From: Phaeospirillum sp.
Lineage (GTDB): Bacteria > Pseudomonadota > Alphaproteobacteria > Rhodospirillales > Magnetospirillaceae
DNA: 38,486 bases
Direction: 5' to 3'
Assembly (NCBI GenBank): GCA_030824585.1
Contig: JAVBXM010000257.1
Span: forward strand, 1 to 38,486
This document shows positions 1 through 7,171 of this stretch, piece after piece. Below the pieces are notes generated by a model that saw nothing but the letters and a program-made list of their open reading frames with translations, searched no databases and was not told where the DNA came from. Position numbers and translations under genes: made by a program. Position 1 is the stretch's first letter; each line of letters starts with the position of its first letter.

Positions 1-64
1 CCGCTCCGATGGCCGCCAACGGCAGGACCAGAAAGAACGCCCGGAAACCATAGGCCCAAACCAT
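1..64 (-). CDS. Start of a probable NnrS-like membrane protein (partial)
   Basis: Only the first 21 codons are inside the window. The ATG at 64 overlaps the TGA of the ATPase gene (TGATG), so it is the next gene of the same operon. The visible start, MVWAYGFRAFFLVLPLAAIG, resembles the N-terminus of NnrS proteins, which begin with a short polar stretch, a GFRPFFL-like motif and a first membrane helix. NnrS is a haem- and copper-containing membrane protein of nitric-oxide-stressed and denitrifying bacteria. An NnrS here would fit the FNR/DNR-type site at the head of the operon. The assignment rests on about 20 residues, so another polytopic membrane protein is possible. Confidence 0.45.
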   Translation of the reverse strand, partial: MVWAYGFRAFFLVLPLAAIGA

Positions 65-801
65 CACGGCAACTCCACCGCCAGCGCCTCGGCGGTGGCC
101 GGATCGGCCAGCAGGCGGTTGACCATGCAATGAACGAAGCCGTCGTCGCGCTCGGCGAACGGCTCGGGGATGCGATGCAGGGCCGCCGCCCGTCCCGGCG
201 ATGGCGACAGCACCAGGATGCGGTCGGCCAGACGCACCGCCTCGGCCAGATCGTGGGTGACCAGCAAGGCGGTGAGGTTCCGCCCGGCGATCAGGCGGCG
301 CACCAGGGACTGCATCTGGCGGCGCAGCCCGACATCCAGCGCGCTGAACGGCTCGTCCAGCAACAGCAGGTCGGGCTCCACCGCCAGGGCGCGGGCCAGG
401 GCGACCCGCTGGCGCATGCCGCCCGACAGTTCGTGGGGAAACTTGGCTCCGTCCTCGGGAGCGAGCCCGACGACCTCCATCAGCCGCCCGGCCCGCTCCA
501 GCCGCTGGCGGCGCCCCACCCCCATGGCCTTCAGGCCGAAGGCGATATTGTCGCGGGCGTCGCGCCACGGCAGCAGGCAGGGGTCCTGGAACACGAAGAC
601 CGGGTGGCGGAAGCCATGGTCGATGGTGCCCTCGGCCGGGGCGAGCAATCCTCCGACCATGGACAGCACGGTGGTCTTGCCGCAGCCCGACGGACCGAGC
701 AGGCAGCCGATCTCCCCCCGGGGCAGCGAGAAGGACAGGTCCTCGATCACGCCCTGGGGGCCGAACGCATGGCTCAGCCCCCTGATCTCCAGGCCGGGCA
801 T
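64..801 (-). CDS. ABC transporter ATP-binding protein, NitT/TauT (SsuB/TauB) type
   Basis: A 245-residue cytoplasmic ATPase that should power the permease encoded just upstream. It has Walker A GPSGCGKTT, the signature LSGGMRQRVALARAL, Walker B LLLLDEPFSALD and the switch histidine in LLVTHD. Length and motifs fit the nitrate/sulfonate/taurine/thiamine-precursor importer family. The substrate cannot be read from the ATPase. The start at 801 is chosen because its ATG overlaps the permease TGA (TGATG); the open frame continues further upstream but there it only antisense-shadows the permease. The gene is translationally coupled on both sides. Confidence 0.93.
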   Translation of the reverse strand: MPGLEIRGLSHAFGPQGVIEDLSFSLPRGEIGCLLGPSGCGKTTVLSMVGGLLAPAEGTIDHGFRHPVFVFQDPCLLPWRDARDNIAFGLKAMGVGRRQRLERAGRLMEVVGLAPEDGAKFPHELSGGMRQRVALARALAVEPDLLLLDEPFSALDVGLRRQMQSLVRRLIAGRNLTALLVTHDLAEAVRLADRILVLSPSPGRAAALHRIPEPFAERDDGFVHCMVNRLLADPATAEALAVELP

Positions 802-1625
802 CAGAAGCCTCCCGCCCCGGTGCCGCCGGTGCCGCCGGCGCCCGGCATCTCGCGCCGCCAGACCTGCAGGTGGCGCCGGATGGGTTCCAGCAGCAGGTAC
901 TCCACCGCCAGCAGCAGCCCCACCACCGCCAGCACCCATCCCATGGCTTTCTCGGTGTCCACCTGGACCCGCGCGGTGGCGAGTCCATCGCCGATGCCGC
1001 CGGCACCGCTCAGCAGTTCGGCCATGACGGTGACCTTCCACGACAGGGCCAGACCGGCCGCCAGGGCGGGAAACAGATAAGACAGCATATGCGGCAGGTA
1101 GACGTCCCACAGCAGGACCCGGGCGGGAACCCGGAACGACAGCGCCATGCGCCGCAGGCTGCCGTCCAGGGTCCGGACGCCCTGGGCGGTGCCGGCGAAG
1201 ATGAGCGGCGCCGTGCTGACCAGCACGGTGAACACCACCGCCAGCCCGGTTCCGCCGAACCACAGCAGCGACAGCACCACCCAGGCGATGGCCGGAATGC
1301 CCAGCAACAGGGTGGCGATGGGCTGCAGCAGGCGACGCATCATGTCCGACGCCCCGGCCGCCGCCCCCAGCACCCCGCCGGCCAGCGTGGCGGCGAGGAA
1401 GCCGCCCAGGGCGTTGCGGCTGGTCTCCAGCACGGCGGGAAGGACCTTGCCCGCCTCGGCCATGCCCCACAGCGCGGCGACGGTATCGCGGGGCGAGGGC
1501 AGCACCAAGGTGCCGTAGGCGCCGTGCCCGGCCTCCCACAGGGCGGTGAGCAGGAGCAGGCTGGCGCCCGCGCCCCAGCCCCCCCACACGTAGTCAAGAA
1601 TCCGCCCGGCGCGGCTGCGGGTCAC
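801..1625 (-). CDS. ABC transporter permease, NitT/TauT type
   Basis: A 274-residue inner-membrane protein of the binding-protein-dependent permease family. It has a first membrane helix near residues 14-32, further helices, and the conserved cytoplasmic region around RRMALSFRVPARVLLWDVYLP that contacts the ATPase. The later segment WKVTVMAELLSGAGGIG is typical of SsuC/TauC permeases. The start is taken as GTG at 1625, one base after the stop of the binding-protein gene; the frame remains open upstream, but those codons lie inside the preceding gene. The C-terminus is rich in Gly and encoded by a short 9-bp repeat. Together with its neighbours it forms an importer that probably takes its ligand from the TonB receptor of the same operon. 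Confidence 0.92.
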   Translation of the reverse strand: MTRSRAGRILDYVWGGWGAGASLLLLTALWEAGHGAYGTLVLPSPRDTVAALWGMAEAGKVLPAVLETSRNALGGFLAATLAGGVLGAAAGASDMMRRLLQPIATLLLGIPAIAWVVLSLLWFGGTGLAVVFTVLVSTAPLIFAGTAQGVRTLDGSLRRMALSFRVPARVLLWDVYLPHMLSYLFPALAAGLALSWKVTVMAELLSGAGGIGDGLATARVQVDTEKAMGWVLAVVGLLLAVEYLLLEPIRRHLQVWRREMPGAGGTGGTGAGGF

Positions 1626-1626
1626 A

Positions 1627-2631
1627 TCAGGCTCCCCAATAGAATCCGGGCTCGGGCAGCTTGCCGCCCAGGATGTCGGGGGATATCTCCAGCAGGTCGG
1701 TGAAGAACGCCTCCATCCCGGCGCGGGCCTCGGCCGCCGAGACCACGCCCAGGCGGAAATGGGGCAGAGAACGCTCGATGATCGGCGCGGGAAGGTCCAG
1801 ATAATCGGTTCCCAGACGCCCGGCGCTGGCCGGATTGTTGCCCACCCAGCGGGCTCCGGCGACACAGGCCTCGTGGATGGCCTTGACCAGGTCCGGCCGC
1901 TGCTGCGCCAAATCCTCCGAAATACCCAGCCCGGCCTGGGGAATGCCTCCCTTGCGGTTGTTGACCTTGCCGTAAACCTCGGTGAGGTCGAGGACACGAT
2001 GGACGGCGATGCCCGCCTGCATGCCCCGCATCTGGGTCGCCGTCGCCATGGGCTCTTGCAGGATGGCGATGTCGGCCTTGCCGGCCAGGAACAACTGGGC
2101 GGCCTCGGTGGGGGTGGCCACGTAGTTCAGGGCCACGTCCTTGTCGGGATTCATGCCCAGCTTCCGCAGAATCTGGCGGAACACCAGGTCGGGGGCGTCG
2201 TTGCGGAAGGATTGCAAGATGGTGCGGCCCGCCAGGTCCTCGATCCGGGTGATGGCCGGATCGCGGCTCATGACGTAGAGCAGCCCCCAGGTCATGATGT
2301 TGAGCATGCGCACCGGGGCGCCGCGGTTCTTCAGGTTGGCGCAGGAATAGCTGGGAATGCCGAACACCTTCATCTCGCCCGACACCACCCCGGCCCGCAC
2401 CTGATCGGGGGTGCGCCACACCTTGAGGCGGGCCTTGCCCACGTGGCCGGAAAGCGCCCCCGATTCCACCATGTGGGCCAGCACCACCGACGGAGTGGCG
2501 GGCATGCCGGCGATGGTCAGGCTGTCGAGAACCGGGGCGGCCCGGCCGACGGCGGGAAACAGGCCGGCGGCGCCCAGGCCACCCAGGCCGCCCAGGCCGC
2601 CCAGCAGGGCACGGCGTGAAAACTTGTGCAT
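1627..2631 (-). CDS. ABC transporter substrate-binding protein (NMT1/SsuA-like, Tat signal)
   Basis: A 334-residue periplasmic binding protein. The N-terminus has a twin-arginine signal (FSRRALLGG) followed by a Gly/Leu-rich stretch and a probable cleavage after VGRA, so export folded by Tat is expected. The body has the NMT1/SsuA pattern: a strand-turn near IAGMPATPSVV, then DLAGRTILQSF and the hinge-region segment GKADIAILQEP. Such proteins bind small organic ligands (sulfonates, thiamine precursors, nitrate or riboflavin relatives); the ligand is not predictable here. The ATG at 2631 has AAGGA upstream. The gene follows the TonB-receptor stop by 18 bases. Tat export of a soluble SBP can indicate a cofactor-like ligand, but this is only inference. 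Confidence 0.85.
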   Translation of the reverse strand: MHKFSRRALLGGLGGLGGLGAAGLFPAVGRAAPVLDSLTIAGMPATPSVVLAHMVESGALSGHVGKARLKVWRTPDQVRAGVVSGEMKVFGIPSYSCANLKNRGAPVRMLNIMTWGLLYVMSRDPAITRIEDLAGRTILQSFRNDAPDLVFRQILRKLGMNPDKDVALNYVATPTEAAQLFLAGKADIAILQEPMATATQMRGMQAGIAVHRVLDLTEVYGKVNNRKGGIPQAGLGISEDLAQQRPDLVKAIHEACVAGARWVGNNPASAGRLGTDYLDLPAPIIERSLPHFRLGVVSAAEARAGMEAFFTDLLEISPDILGGKLPEPGFYWGA

Positions 2632-2649
2632 GGGAAAATCCTTTTCGGC

Positions 2650-4662
2650 TCAGAAGGTCGCGACGGCGCGAACGTAGAAGGTGCGGCCCGGCCCGTTGAC
2701 GGAGGACGGATTGGCGTCGTCGGTGGCGTTGGCGGGGAGATGCTCGGCGTAGGTCTTGTCCAGCACGTTGTCGATCCCCAGCCGGACGCCGACGGTGTCG
2801 AGGAACTGCACGCCGCCGTAAAGGTCGAGCAGGGCGAAGCCGCCGCGGCTCGCCACGTCGTAGCCGCTGCCGGTCTTGGGATCGGAATCGGTGCGGCCCT
2901 GGGAGGCGACGGCCCGGAGCTTGGCGCCGGCGTTCCACGACCCGATGTCGGCCAGGGTGTCCTGATAGTCCACCAGCCAGTTGCCCTCCAGGGGAGAGAT
3001 GCCGTACAGCGCCCGTCCGTCCGAGGTGTTCTGCCCCCAGCGATAGGACAGCACCAGCCGGGTCGACCAGTTCCGGGTCAGGTTGATCCCCATCTCGGCA
3101 TCGGTGCCGGCCAGCCGGGCATCGACATTGCGCCAGATGAAGGCGTTGTCGTTGAGCAGCACGCCCGACTGGCCGTGGGCGCGGTCGCGGCTGATGAAGT
3201 CCTTGACCTCGTCCACATAGCCCGACACCGACACCCGCCAGGACCGGCTGGCCGCCCAGTCGTCGCCGCCCGGGCGCTTGCGGCCGTAATCGATCCAGTC
3301 CTCGCCCTTCAGCGCGGCCCCGGCCTCGGCGCGGTAATGGGTCTCGGGGGTCAGGTTGGGATTGCCGATCTGGCGGGCCGAGGTGCCGGCCGCCGTGGCG
3401 TTATTGGCCGACGGCAGGGCGAAATAGCGCTCGATAGTGTCGGCGGCGCGCATGATGCGCCCCAGCGAGCCGGTCAGCGACAGGGCGTCGCCCAGCAGCT
3501 TCTGTTCCCCGTCCAGCTTGGCGCTGAGCAGGTGGTCGTCGCGCGACACCGACGAGTTGCCGTAATACATGGAGTAGAGCGAACGCGACGTGCTGGAAAA
3601 GCCGCTGACCGTGGTCCTGGTATCGGCCTTGGTGGCGTCGGCGACCACGTAGTCGTAGCGCAGCCCGAGATTGACGCTGGTCTGGACGGCGGGCTTCCAG
3701 GCCAAATCCACATTGGCCGAGTTCTCCCACATCTCGACGCCGGGAAACTGGAAACCCGACAGGGTGGACAGCGAGGTGTTGGGGCCGCCATAACGGGCGG
3801 CATCGTGCCAGATGCTCTTGGTCGACAGGGTCAGCCGCCCGAGAAGATTGTCGGCCAGACCGGTCTCGCCCGCGATGGAGCCGCCGATCTCCTGGCGGTT
3901 CGGCTTGGCCTCGTTGCGGCTGGCGACGGGAGTTTCCGGCCGGTGCTCGAAATTGTTGGCGACGCGCTGCAGTTCCGAGAAGCGGAACTCCGCCTTCAGC
4001 TTGTCGATCACCCCCACGGGCCCCGCCGTCTCCACCGAGGCGACGCCCAGGGTGCGCTCGGTCCGCACCGGATCGGCGCCGTAGCCCTCGGACAGGGCGA
4101 CGCCGCTCTGGGTGGTGGTCACCGCCAGGGGCAGCTTGTGGTCGTCGATCAGGTCGTGGACCACCATCAGCCGCAGGGCCGAATCGGCATTGGGACGATA
4201 GGCCATGGCAAGCTGCTCGGTATGGCGGTCATAGCCGGTCCGCACCTTGTCGCCGTTGCCGTCCTCGTACTGGCCGGCCTTCTCCACCGTGCCGGTCACC
4301 TGGACCATGCCGAGGGAATGGGCGAGCGTTCCCTGGGCGAAGTGCTCCATGGCGTTGCCGCCGTTGCCGTAGCCGGTGCCCAGCTTGATCGGGGCGGCCG
4401 CCCCCATCACCGAGGCCAGCACTCCCGGCCCGGGATGGACCTTGTCGCGGCGGTACGCCATCTCGGCCGGCGCCCATCCCAGGTCCCACATGGGCAGGAT
4501 GGGAAACGGGCCCGGCATCGCGTGCTGGGCCAGAACCGGCACCACCGGATTGGCGGGAAGCGCCGGCCCGGCCGCCCCGGTCGCTCCGGCCTCCTGGGCC
4601 CAGGCGGGAGACGAAAGAGCGGTGGCGACGGAAAGGAGGGTGGCGAAACGGGAGAGGGACAT
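2650..4662 (-). CDS. TonB-dependent receptor-like outer-membrane protein with reduced plug
   Basis: A 670-residue protein with a Sec signal (MSLSRFATLLSVATALSSPAWA) and a long beta-barrel ending in the outer-membrane C-terminal pattern RTFYVRAVATF. Receptor hallmarks include the late NLTPETHYRAEAGA and RLGIDNVLDKTYAEHLP motifs. The segment MVQVTGTVEKAGQYEDGNG, followed by YDRHTEQLAMAYRPNADS, recalls the OprC/NosA branch. Only about 90-100 residues separate the signal peptide from what looks like the barrel, and I find no TonB box or normal plug motifs, whereas a plug is usually about 130-150 residues. The start at 4662 was chosen over upstream ATGs because GAGG lies 8 bases before it and a signal peptide follows. 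First gene of the uptake operon. Confidence 0.8.
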   Translation of the reverse strand: MSLSRFATLLSVATALSSPAWAQEAGATGAAGPALPANPVVPVLAQHAMPGPFPILPMWDLGWAPAEMAYRRDKVHPGPGVLASVMGAAAPIKLGTGYGNGGNAMEHFAQGTLAHSLGMVQVTGTVEKAGQYEDGNGDKVRTGYDRHTEQLAMAYRPNADSALRLMVVHDLIDDHKLPLAVTTTQSGVALSEGYGADPVRTERTLGVASVETAGPVGVIDKLKAEFRFSELQRVANNFEHRPETPVASRNEAKPNRQEIGGSIAGETGLADNLLGRLTLSTKSIWHDAARYGGPNTSLSTLSGFQFPGVEMWENSANVDLAWKPAVQTSVNLGLRYDYVVADATKADTRTTVSGFSSTSRSLYSMYYGNSSVSRDDHLLSAKLDGEQKLLGDALSLTGSLGRIMRAADTIERYFALPSANNATAAGTSARQIGNPNLTPETHYRAEAGAALKGEDWIDYGRKRPGGDDWAASRSWRVSVSGYVDEVKDFISRDRAHGQSGVLLNDNAFIWRNVDARLAGTDAEMGINLTRNWSTRLVLSYRWGQNTSDGRALYGISPLEGNWLVDYQDTLADIGSWNAGAKLRAVASQGRTDSDPKTGSGYDVASRGGFALLDLYGGVQFLDTVGVRLGIDNVLDKTYAEHLPANATDDANPSSVNGPGRTFYVRAVATF

Positions 4663-4685
4663 CGGGCACGCCTCGATATTGCGGT

Positions 4686-4730
4686 TGCGACTCATTTGCA
4701 TCACCCCGTGGTAGATGCGCTTGAGTCGCA
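4686..4730. promoter_or_regulatory. Interrupted palindrome, Fur-box-like
   Basis: Two 16-base arms (4686-4701 and 4715-4730) match as inverted repeats at 13 of 16 positions; the outer 9 bases, TGCGACTCA and TGAGTCGCA, are perfect. The left arm also fits a Fur-like dyad TGC-N9-GCA with a TCATT core. It lies between the FNR-type site and the receptor start codon, so it could be an operator for an iron or metal regulator or a hairpin in the 5' leader. Confidence 0.35.
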
Positions 4731-4736
4731 TTCGCA

Positions 4737-4750
4737 TTGACGATGGTCAA
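4737..4750. promoter_or_regulatory. FNR/DNR-type binding site TTGAC-N4-GTCAA
   Basis: The sequence TTGACGATGGTCAA is a perfect 5-4-5 palindrome of the FNR/ANR/DNR/NnrR class (consensus TTGAT-N4-ATCAA). Its centre is about 81 bases upstream of the minus-strand receptor ATG at 4662, which suits activation from near -41.5 with a leader of about 40 bases. It is also upstream of the plus-strand gene at 4931. Oxygen- or nitric-oxide-responsive control of the uptake operon is the likely meaning, consistent with a possible NnrS gene at its end. Confidence 0.6.
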
Positions 4751-4930
4751 GCAGCCACCCCTTTCGGAAATGCCGGCGTCTCCCATAGACTTTAGTAAGA
4801 GGGGTGCCCCGGGACATGGACATTGACGAATTGTCGTGCCCGCTGCATGTTCCCGGCATCAGGGAGGCCTGCTTTGCCGCGCGCACTTCGCCCAAGACTT
4901 GCCGAATCGGATTCATCCCGGAAGGGATGG

Positions 4931-5317
4931 ATGGGGCGGCGCTCGGTCGGCGCCTGGCTCGGACTGGTTCTGCTGCTGGCGGAAATCCTGGTCGGCGGAG
5001 CCCTGCCGCTGGTTCCCGGCAAGTCCGTCGCCCAGGCGCTTGGCGACGATCACGTCTGGGTCTGCACCACCGGCGGCATGGTGGAACTGGGAGCGGACGG
5101 CGTCCCGCTCGATTCCGGGCAGGCCGGCCACCAGCGCCTCTGCGCCTTCTGCCTGCCGGTGTTCGGCGGCGGGTTCGGCCATGCGCCGGAACTTGCCCCC
5201 CTGCCGGCCCGTCTGGCGGCCTCCCTTGCCTCGCCGCCTCCTCCCGCCACCGTTCCCGCCGCCGTTCCGGCCACCCTGGCCGGGCGATCCTCGCCCCGCG
5301 CGCCGCCTTTCGCCTGA
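4931..5317 (+). CDS. DUF2946-like membrane/periplasmic protein
   Basis: A 128-residue protein with a basic N-terminus, one hydrophobic segment (WLGLVLLLAEILVGGALPL) and an extracytoplasmic part containing HVWVCTTGGM and, after about 30 residues, QRLCAFCLPV. The spaced Cys/His pattern (VCTxxGM ... CxxC) resembles DUF2946 proteins, small membrane-anchored proteins often near copper or TonB genes; no biochemical role is known to me. The tail is Pro/Ala rich. The ATG at 4931 follows GAAGGG with short spacing; in-frame ATGs at 4823 and 4847 would add a non-hydrophobic extension and have no good ribosome site. It lies 120 bases upstream of the sigma-factor gene and may be the first gene of the peptide locus. 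Confidence 0.62.
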   Translation: MGRRSVGAWLGLVLLLAEILVGGALPLVPGKSVAQALGDDHVWVCTTGGMVELGADGVPLDSGQAGHQRLCAFCLPVFGGGFGHAPELAPLPARLAASLASPPPPATVPAAVPATLAGRSSPRAPPFA

Positions 5318-5340
5318 CATCCGAAACCTGATTCCTCCGC

Positions 5341-5372
5341 CCCCGGCCCAGCCGGGGAGGGAAGGCCTTTTT
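5341..5372 (+). terminator. Weak hairpin plus T-run after the DUF2946-like gene
   Basis: CCCCGGC (5341-5347) and GCCGGGG (5351-5357) form a 7-bp stem with a 3-base loop, followed 10 bases later by TTTTT (5368-5372). The distance to the T-run is longer than in a classical intrinsic terminator, so it may only slow polymerase. If active, it would separate the DUF2946-like gene from the sigma-factor gene. Confidence 0.3.
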
Positions 5373-5437
5373 CGAATGCCGGAAAGGACTTGCAGCAATG
5401 CGACACAGCACCGGGATGAGTCCGGTCGGGGGCGAGC

Positions 5438-6037
5438 ATGGATGCCTCCGATCCTGACTGGTCATCCACCACACCATCCGAGGGCAGCGCTGCGGAATGC
5501 GCCCTGCCCTCCGCCTGCCAGGGCGGGTTCGGCGAGCAATTGGGACGCCTCTACACCGAGAACATCGCCCGCCTGCATGCCTTTCTCACCCGCCGGCTGG
5601 GCAATTCGGGGGATGCCGAGGACGTCGCCCACGAGGCTTTCGCGCGGATGCTGAAGCGCTATGGCGCGGGCGGTATCGATACCCCCGTGGCCATGCTGTA
5701 CCGCATCGCCGTCAATATCGTGCGCGACGGGGCGCGGCTGGAGCGGTTCCGCATCCGCCAGTGCCAGGGACTGACCGAGCCGGTCTGCGCCGCCCCGCCC
5801 GAAGGCGACCCGGAATCCGCCGCCTCGGCCCGCCAAAGGCTGAGGGCCCTCAAGGACGGCATCGACCATCTGCCGCCCCGTTGTCGCGAGGTCTTCCTGC
5901 TGTACAAGATCGGCGGCAAGAGTCATTCCGAGATCGCCCAACACCTGGGAATCTCGCGAAACATGGTGGAAAAGCATGTGATCCGCGCCTACACGCAACT
6001 GCGCGCGGTGCTTTCGTGCGCCGACGGCGACGGTTGA
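5438..6037 (+). CDS. ECF RNA polymerase sigma factor, FecI type
   Basis: A 199-residue extracytoplasmic-function sigma factor. Region 2 spans about residues 30-75 (LYTENIARLHAFLTRRLGNSGDAEDVAHEAFARM in two halves), with the DAEDVAHEAF helix that opens the -10 element. Region 4 lies near residues 147-187, with LPPRCREVFLLYKIGGKSH and SEIAQHLGISRNMVEKHV as the helix-turn-helix. This is the FecI/FpvI class, normally held inactive by a FecR-type protein and released when a STN-containing TonB receptor binds its ligand; both partners are the next two genes. An N-terminal Ser/Ala-rich extension of about 28 residues could be shorter if a later start is used. It stops 17 bases before the anti-sigma gene. 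Confidence 0.92.
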   Translation: MDASDPDWSSTTPSEGSAAECALPSACQGGFGEQLGRLYTENIARLHAFLTRRLGNSGDAEDVAHEAFARMLKRYGAGGIDTPVAMLYRIAVNIVRDGARLERFRIRQCQGLTEPVCAAPPEGDPESAASARQRLRALKDGIDHLPPRCREVFLLYKIGGKSHSEIAQHLGISRNMVEKHVIRAYTQLRAVLSCADGDG

Positions 6038-6054
6038 CAAGGCGGACATGCCCT

Positions 6055-7062
6055 ATGCTTCATAGCGCCATGACCGACACGCCGAGGGCACACGACGATC
6101 AAGAGCATGCCGCCGACGAGGTGGTGGCCCGCTATGTCGCGCTCCAGGCGGGGGAGACCTCGGCCAGCCAGCGCCTGGACTTCATGCGCTGGACCGCCGA
6201 GAGCCAGCCCCGCCGCGAGGCGGTCGAGGATTTGCGGCGCATCGACACCGACCTGGATGCCCTGCGCGGCCACTACGCCGCCGAGGTCGCCACCCTGGCT
6301 CGCCCAGCGGCAAGGCCGGCCCTGCGCCGGGCGGCCGGGCTGGCCGCCGCCTGTGTCGCCGGCCTGGGGCTGGTATTCCTGGCCACCGCCAGCCGCACGG
6401 TCACCGCGTCGGGGGGGCTCCCGGCCCTGGTCAGCCTGGGAGACGGCTCGCGCGTCCACCTCGATGCCGGGGCAAGCGTCGACATCCCCTATGCGCCATG
6501 GTCGCGGCACGTCGCCCTGCGCGGCGGCGATGCCGTCTTCGACATCATCCACGACGAACGCCGCCCCTTCTCGGTGGCGGTCGGACGCATGGAGATCCGG
6601 GACCTGGGGACCCGCTTCCTGGTGCAGACCGGGCAAGGCGGCATGACCGTGTCGGTCTATGAGGGCGCCGTGGAAATCGACTCCGGCACCGGGACGCCGT
6701 CCCGCCTCCTGTCGCCGGCCACGGCCATGACGGTATCGGCGGACGGAGAGATGAGGAGCGTGCCCCTGGCCGGCGAGGCGGAAGCCACCGCCTGGCGCCA
6801 GGGCCGCCTGATCTTCGACGACACGCCCCTGGCCGACGTGGCCGAGCGGCTGTCGCGCTATGGCGGCGAGAAGGTGGTGATCGGCTCGCCGGCCATCGCC
6901 GGATTGCGGATCAGCGGATCGTTCGAGCTGGCCAACCGGGCCGGCTTGCTGCGGGCCATCGAGGCGACCTTGCCCGTCGCCGCCCGGCGGACCGGCGAGC
7001 AGACCGTGCTGATGCCGGCCCCCGCCCGCGAGGTGGTCCCTCCCCGCCTGATGACACGCTGA
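6055..7062 (+). CDS. FecR-type anti-sigma factor / sigma regulator
   Basis: A 335-residue single-pass inner-membrane protein. The cytoplasmic N-terminus (about residues 20-60, with EVVARYVALQAGE and FMRWTAESQPRREA) is the sigma-binding DUF4880-type domain. A membrane helix sits near residues 88-112. The periplasmic FecR domain follows (SLGDGSRVHLDAGASVDIPY, LRGGDAVFDI, DLGTRFLV, VSVYEGAVEI), then a C-terminal STN-like segment (IFDDTPLADVAERLSRYGG) that should contact the receptor. The ATG at 6055 is chosen because AAGGCGG lies 9 bases upstream; the frame is open further upstream inside the sigma gene, and an ATG at 6070 lacks a ribosome site. It relays receptor occupancy to the ECF sigma factor. 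Confidence 0.92.
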   Translation: MLHSAMTDTPRAHDDQEHAADEVVARYVALQAGETSASQRLDFMRWTAESQPRREAVEDLRRIDTDLDALRGHYAAEVATLARPAARPALRRAAGLAAACVAGLGLVFLATASRTVTASGGLPALVSLGDGSRVHLDAGASVDIPYAPWSRHVALRGGDAVFDIIHDERRPFSVAVGRMEIRDLGTRFLVQTGQGGMTVSVYEGAVEIDSGTGTPSRLLSPATAMTVSADGEMRSVPLAGEAEATAWRQGRLIFDDTPLADVAERLSRYGGEKVVIGSPAIAGLRISGSFELANRAGLLRAIEATLPVAARRTGEQTVLMPAPAREVVPPRLMTR

Positions 7063-7171
7063 AAAAAACTTCGCCCCCGGCATCAGGGGGCCCCCTCCTC
7101 CTTCGTCAATCCCTCTGAACCGTCCGCGAAGGGACGGCGCAGCAGAGTCGATTGAGAGAAAGAGGGGAATC

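Noticed and set aside
2626-4740. Plus-strand open frame opposite the plug-poor receptor
   Set aside because: Considered because the receptor is unusual, but the frame is low-complexity, while the minus strand has a signal peptide, ribosome site and barrel end motif.
7063-7107. ECF-type promoter (AAACTT ... CGTC) and a 6-bp hairpin before the STN receptor
   Set aside because: The two promoter elements are about 32 bases apart instead of about 16, and the hairpin lacks a T-run; neither is convincing.
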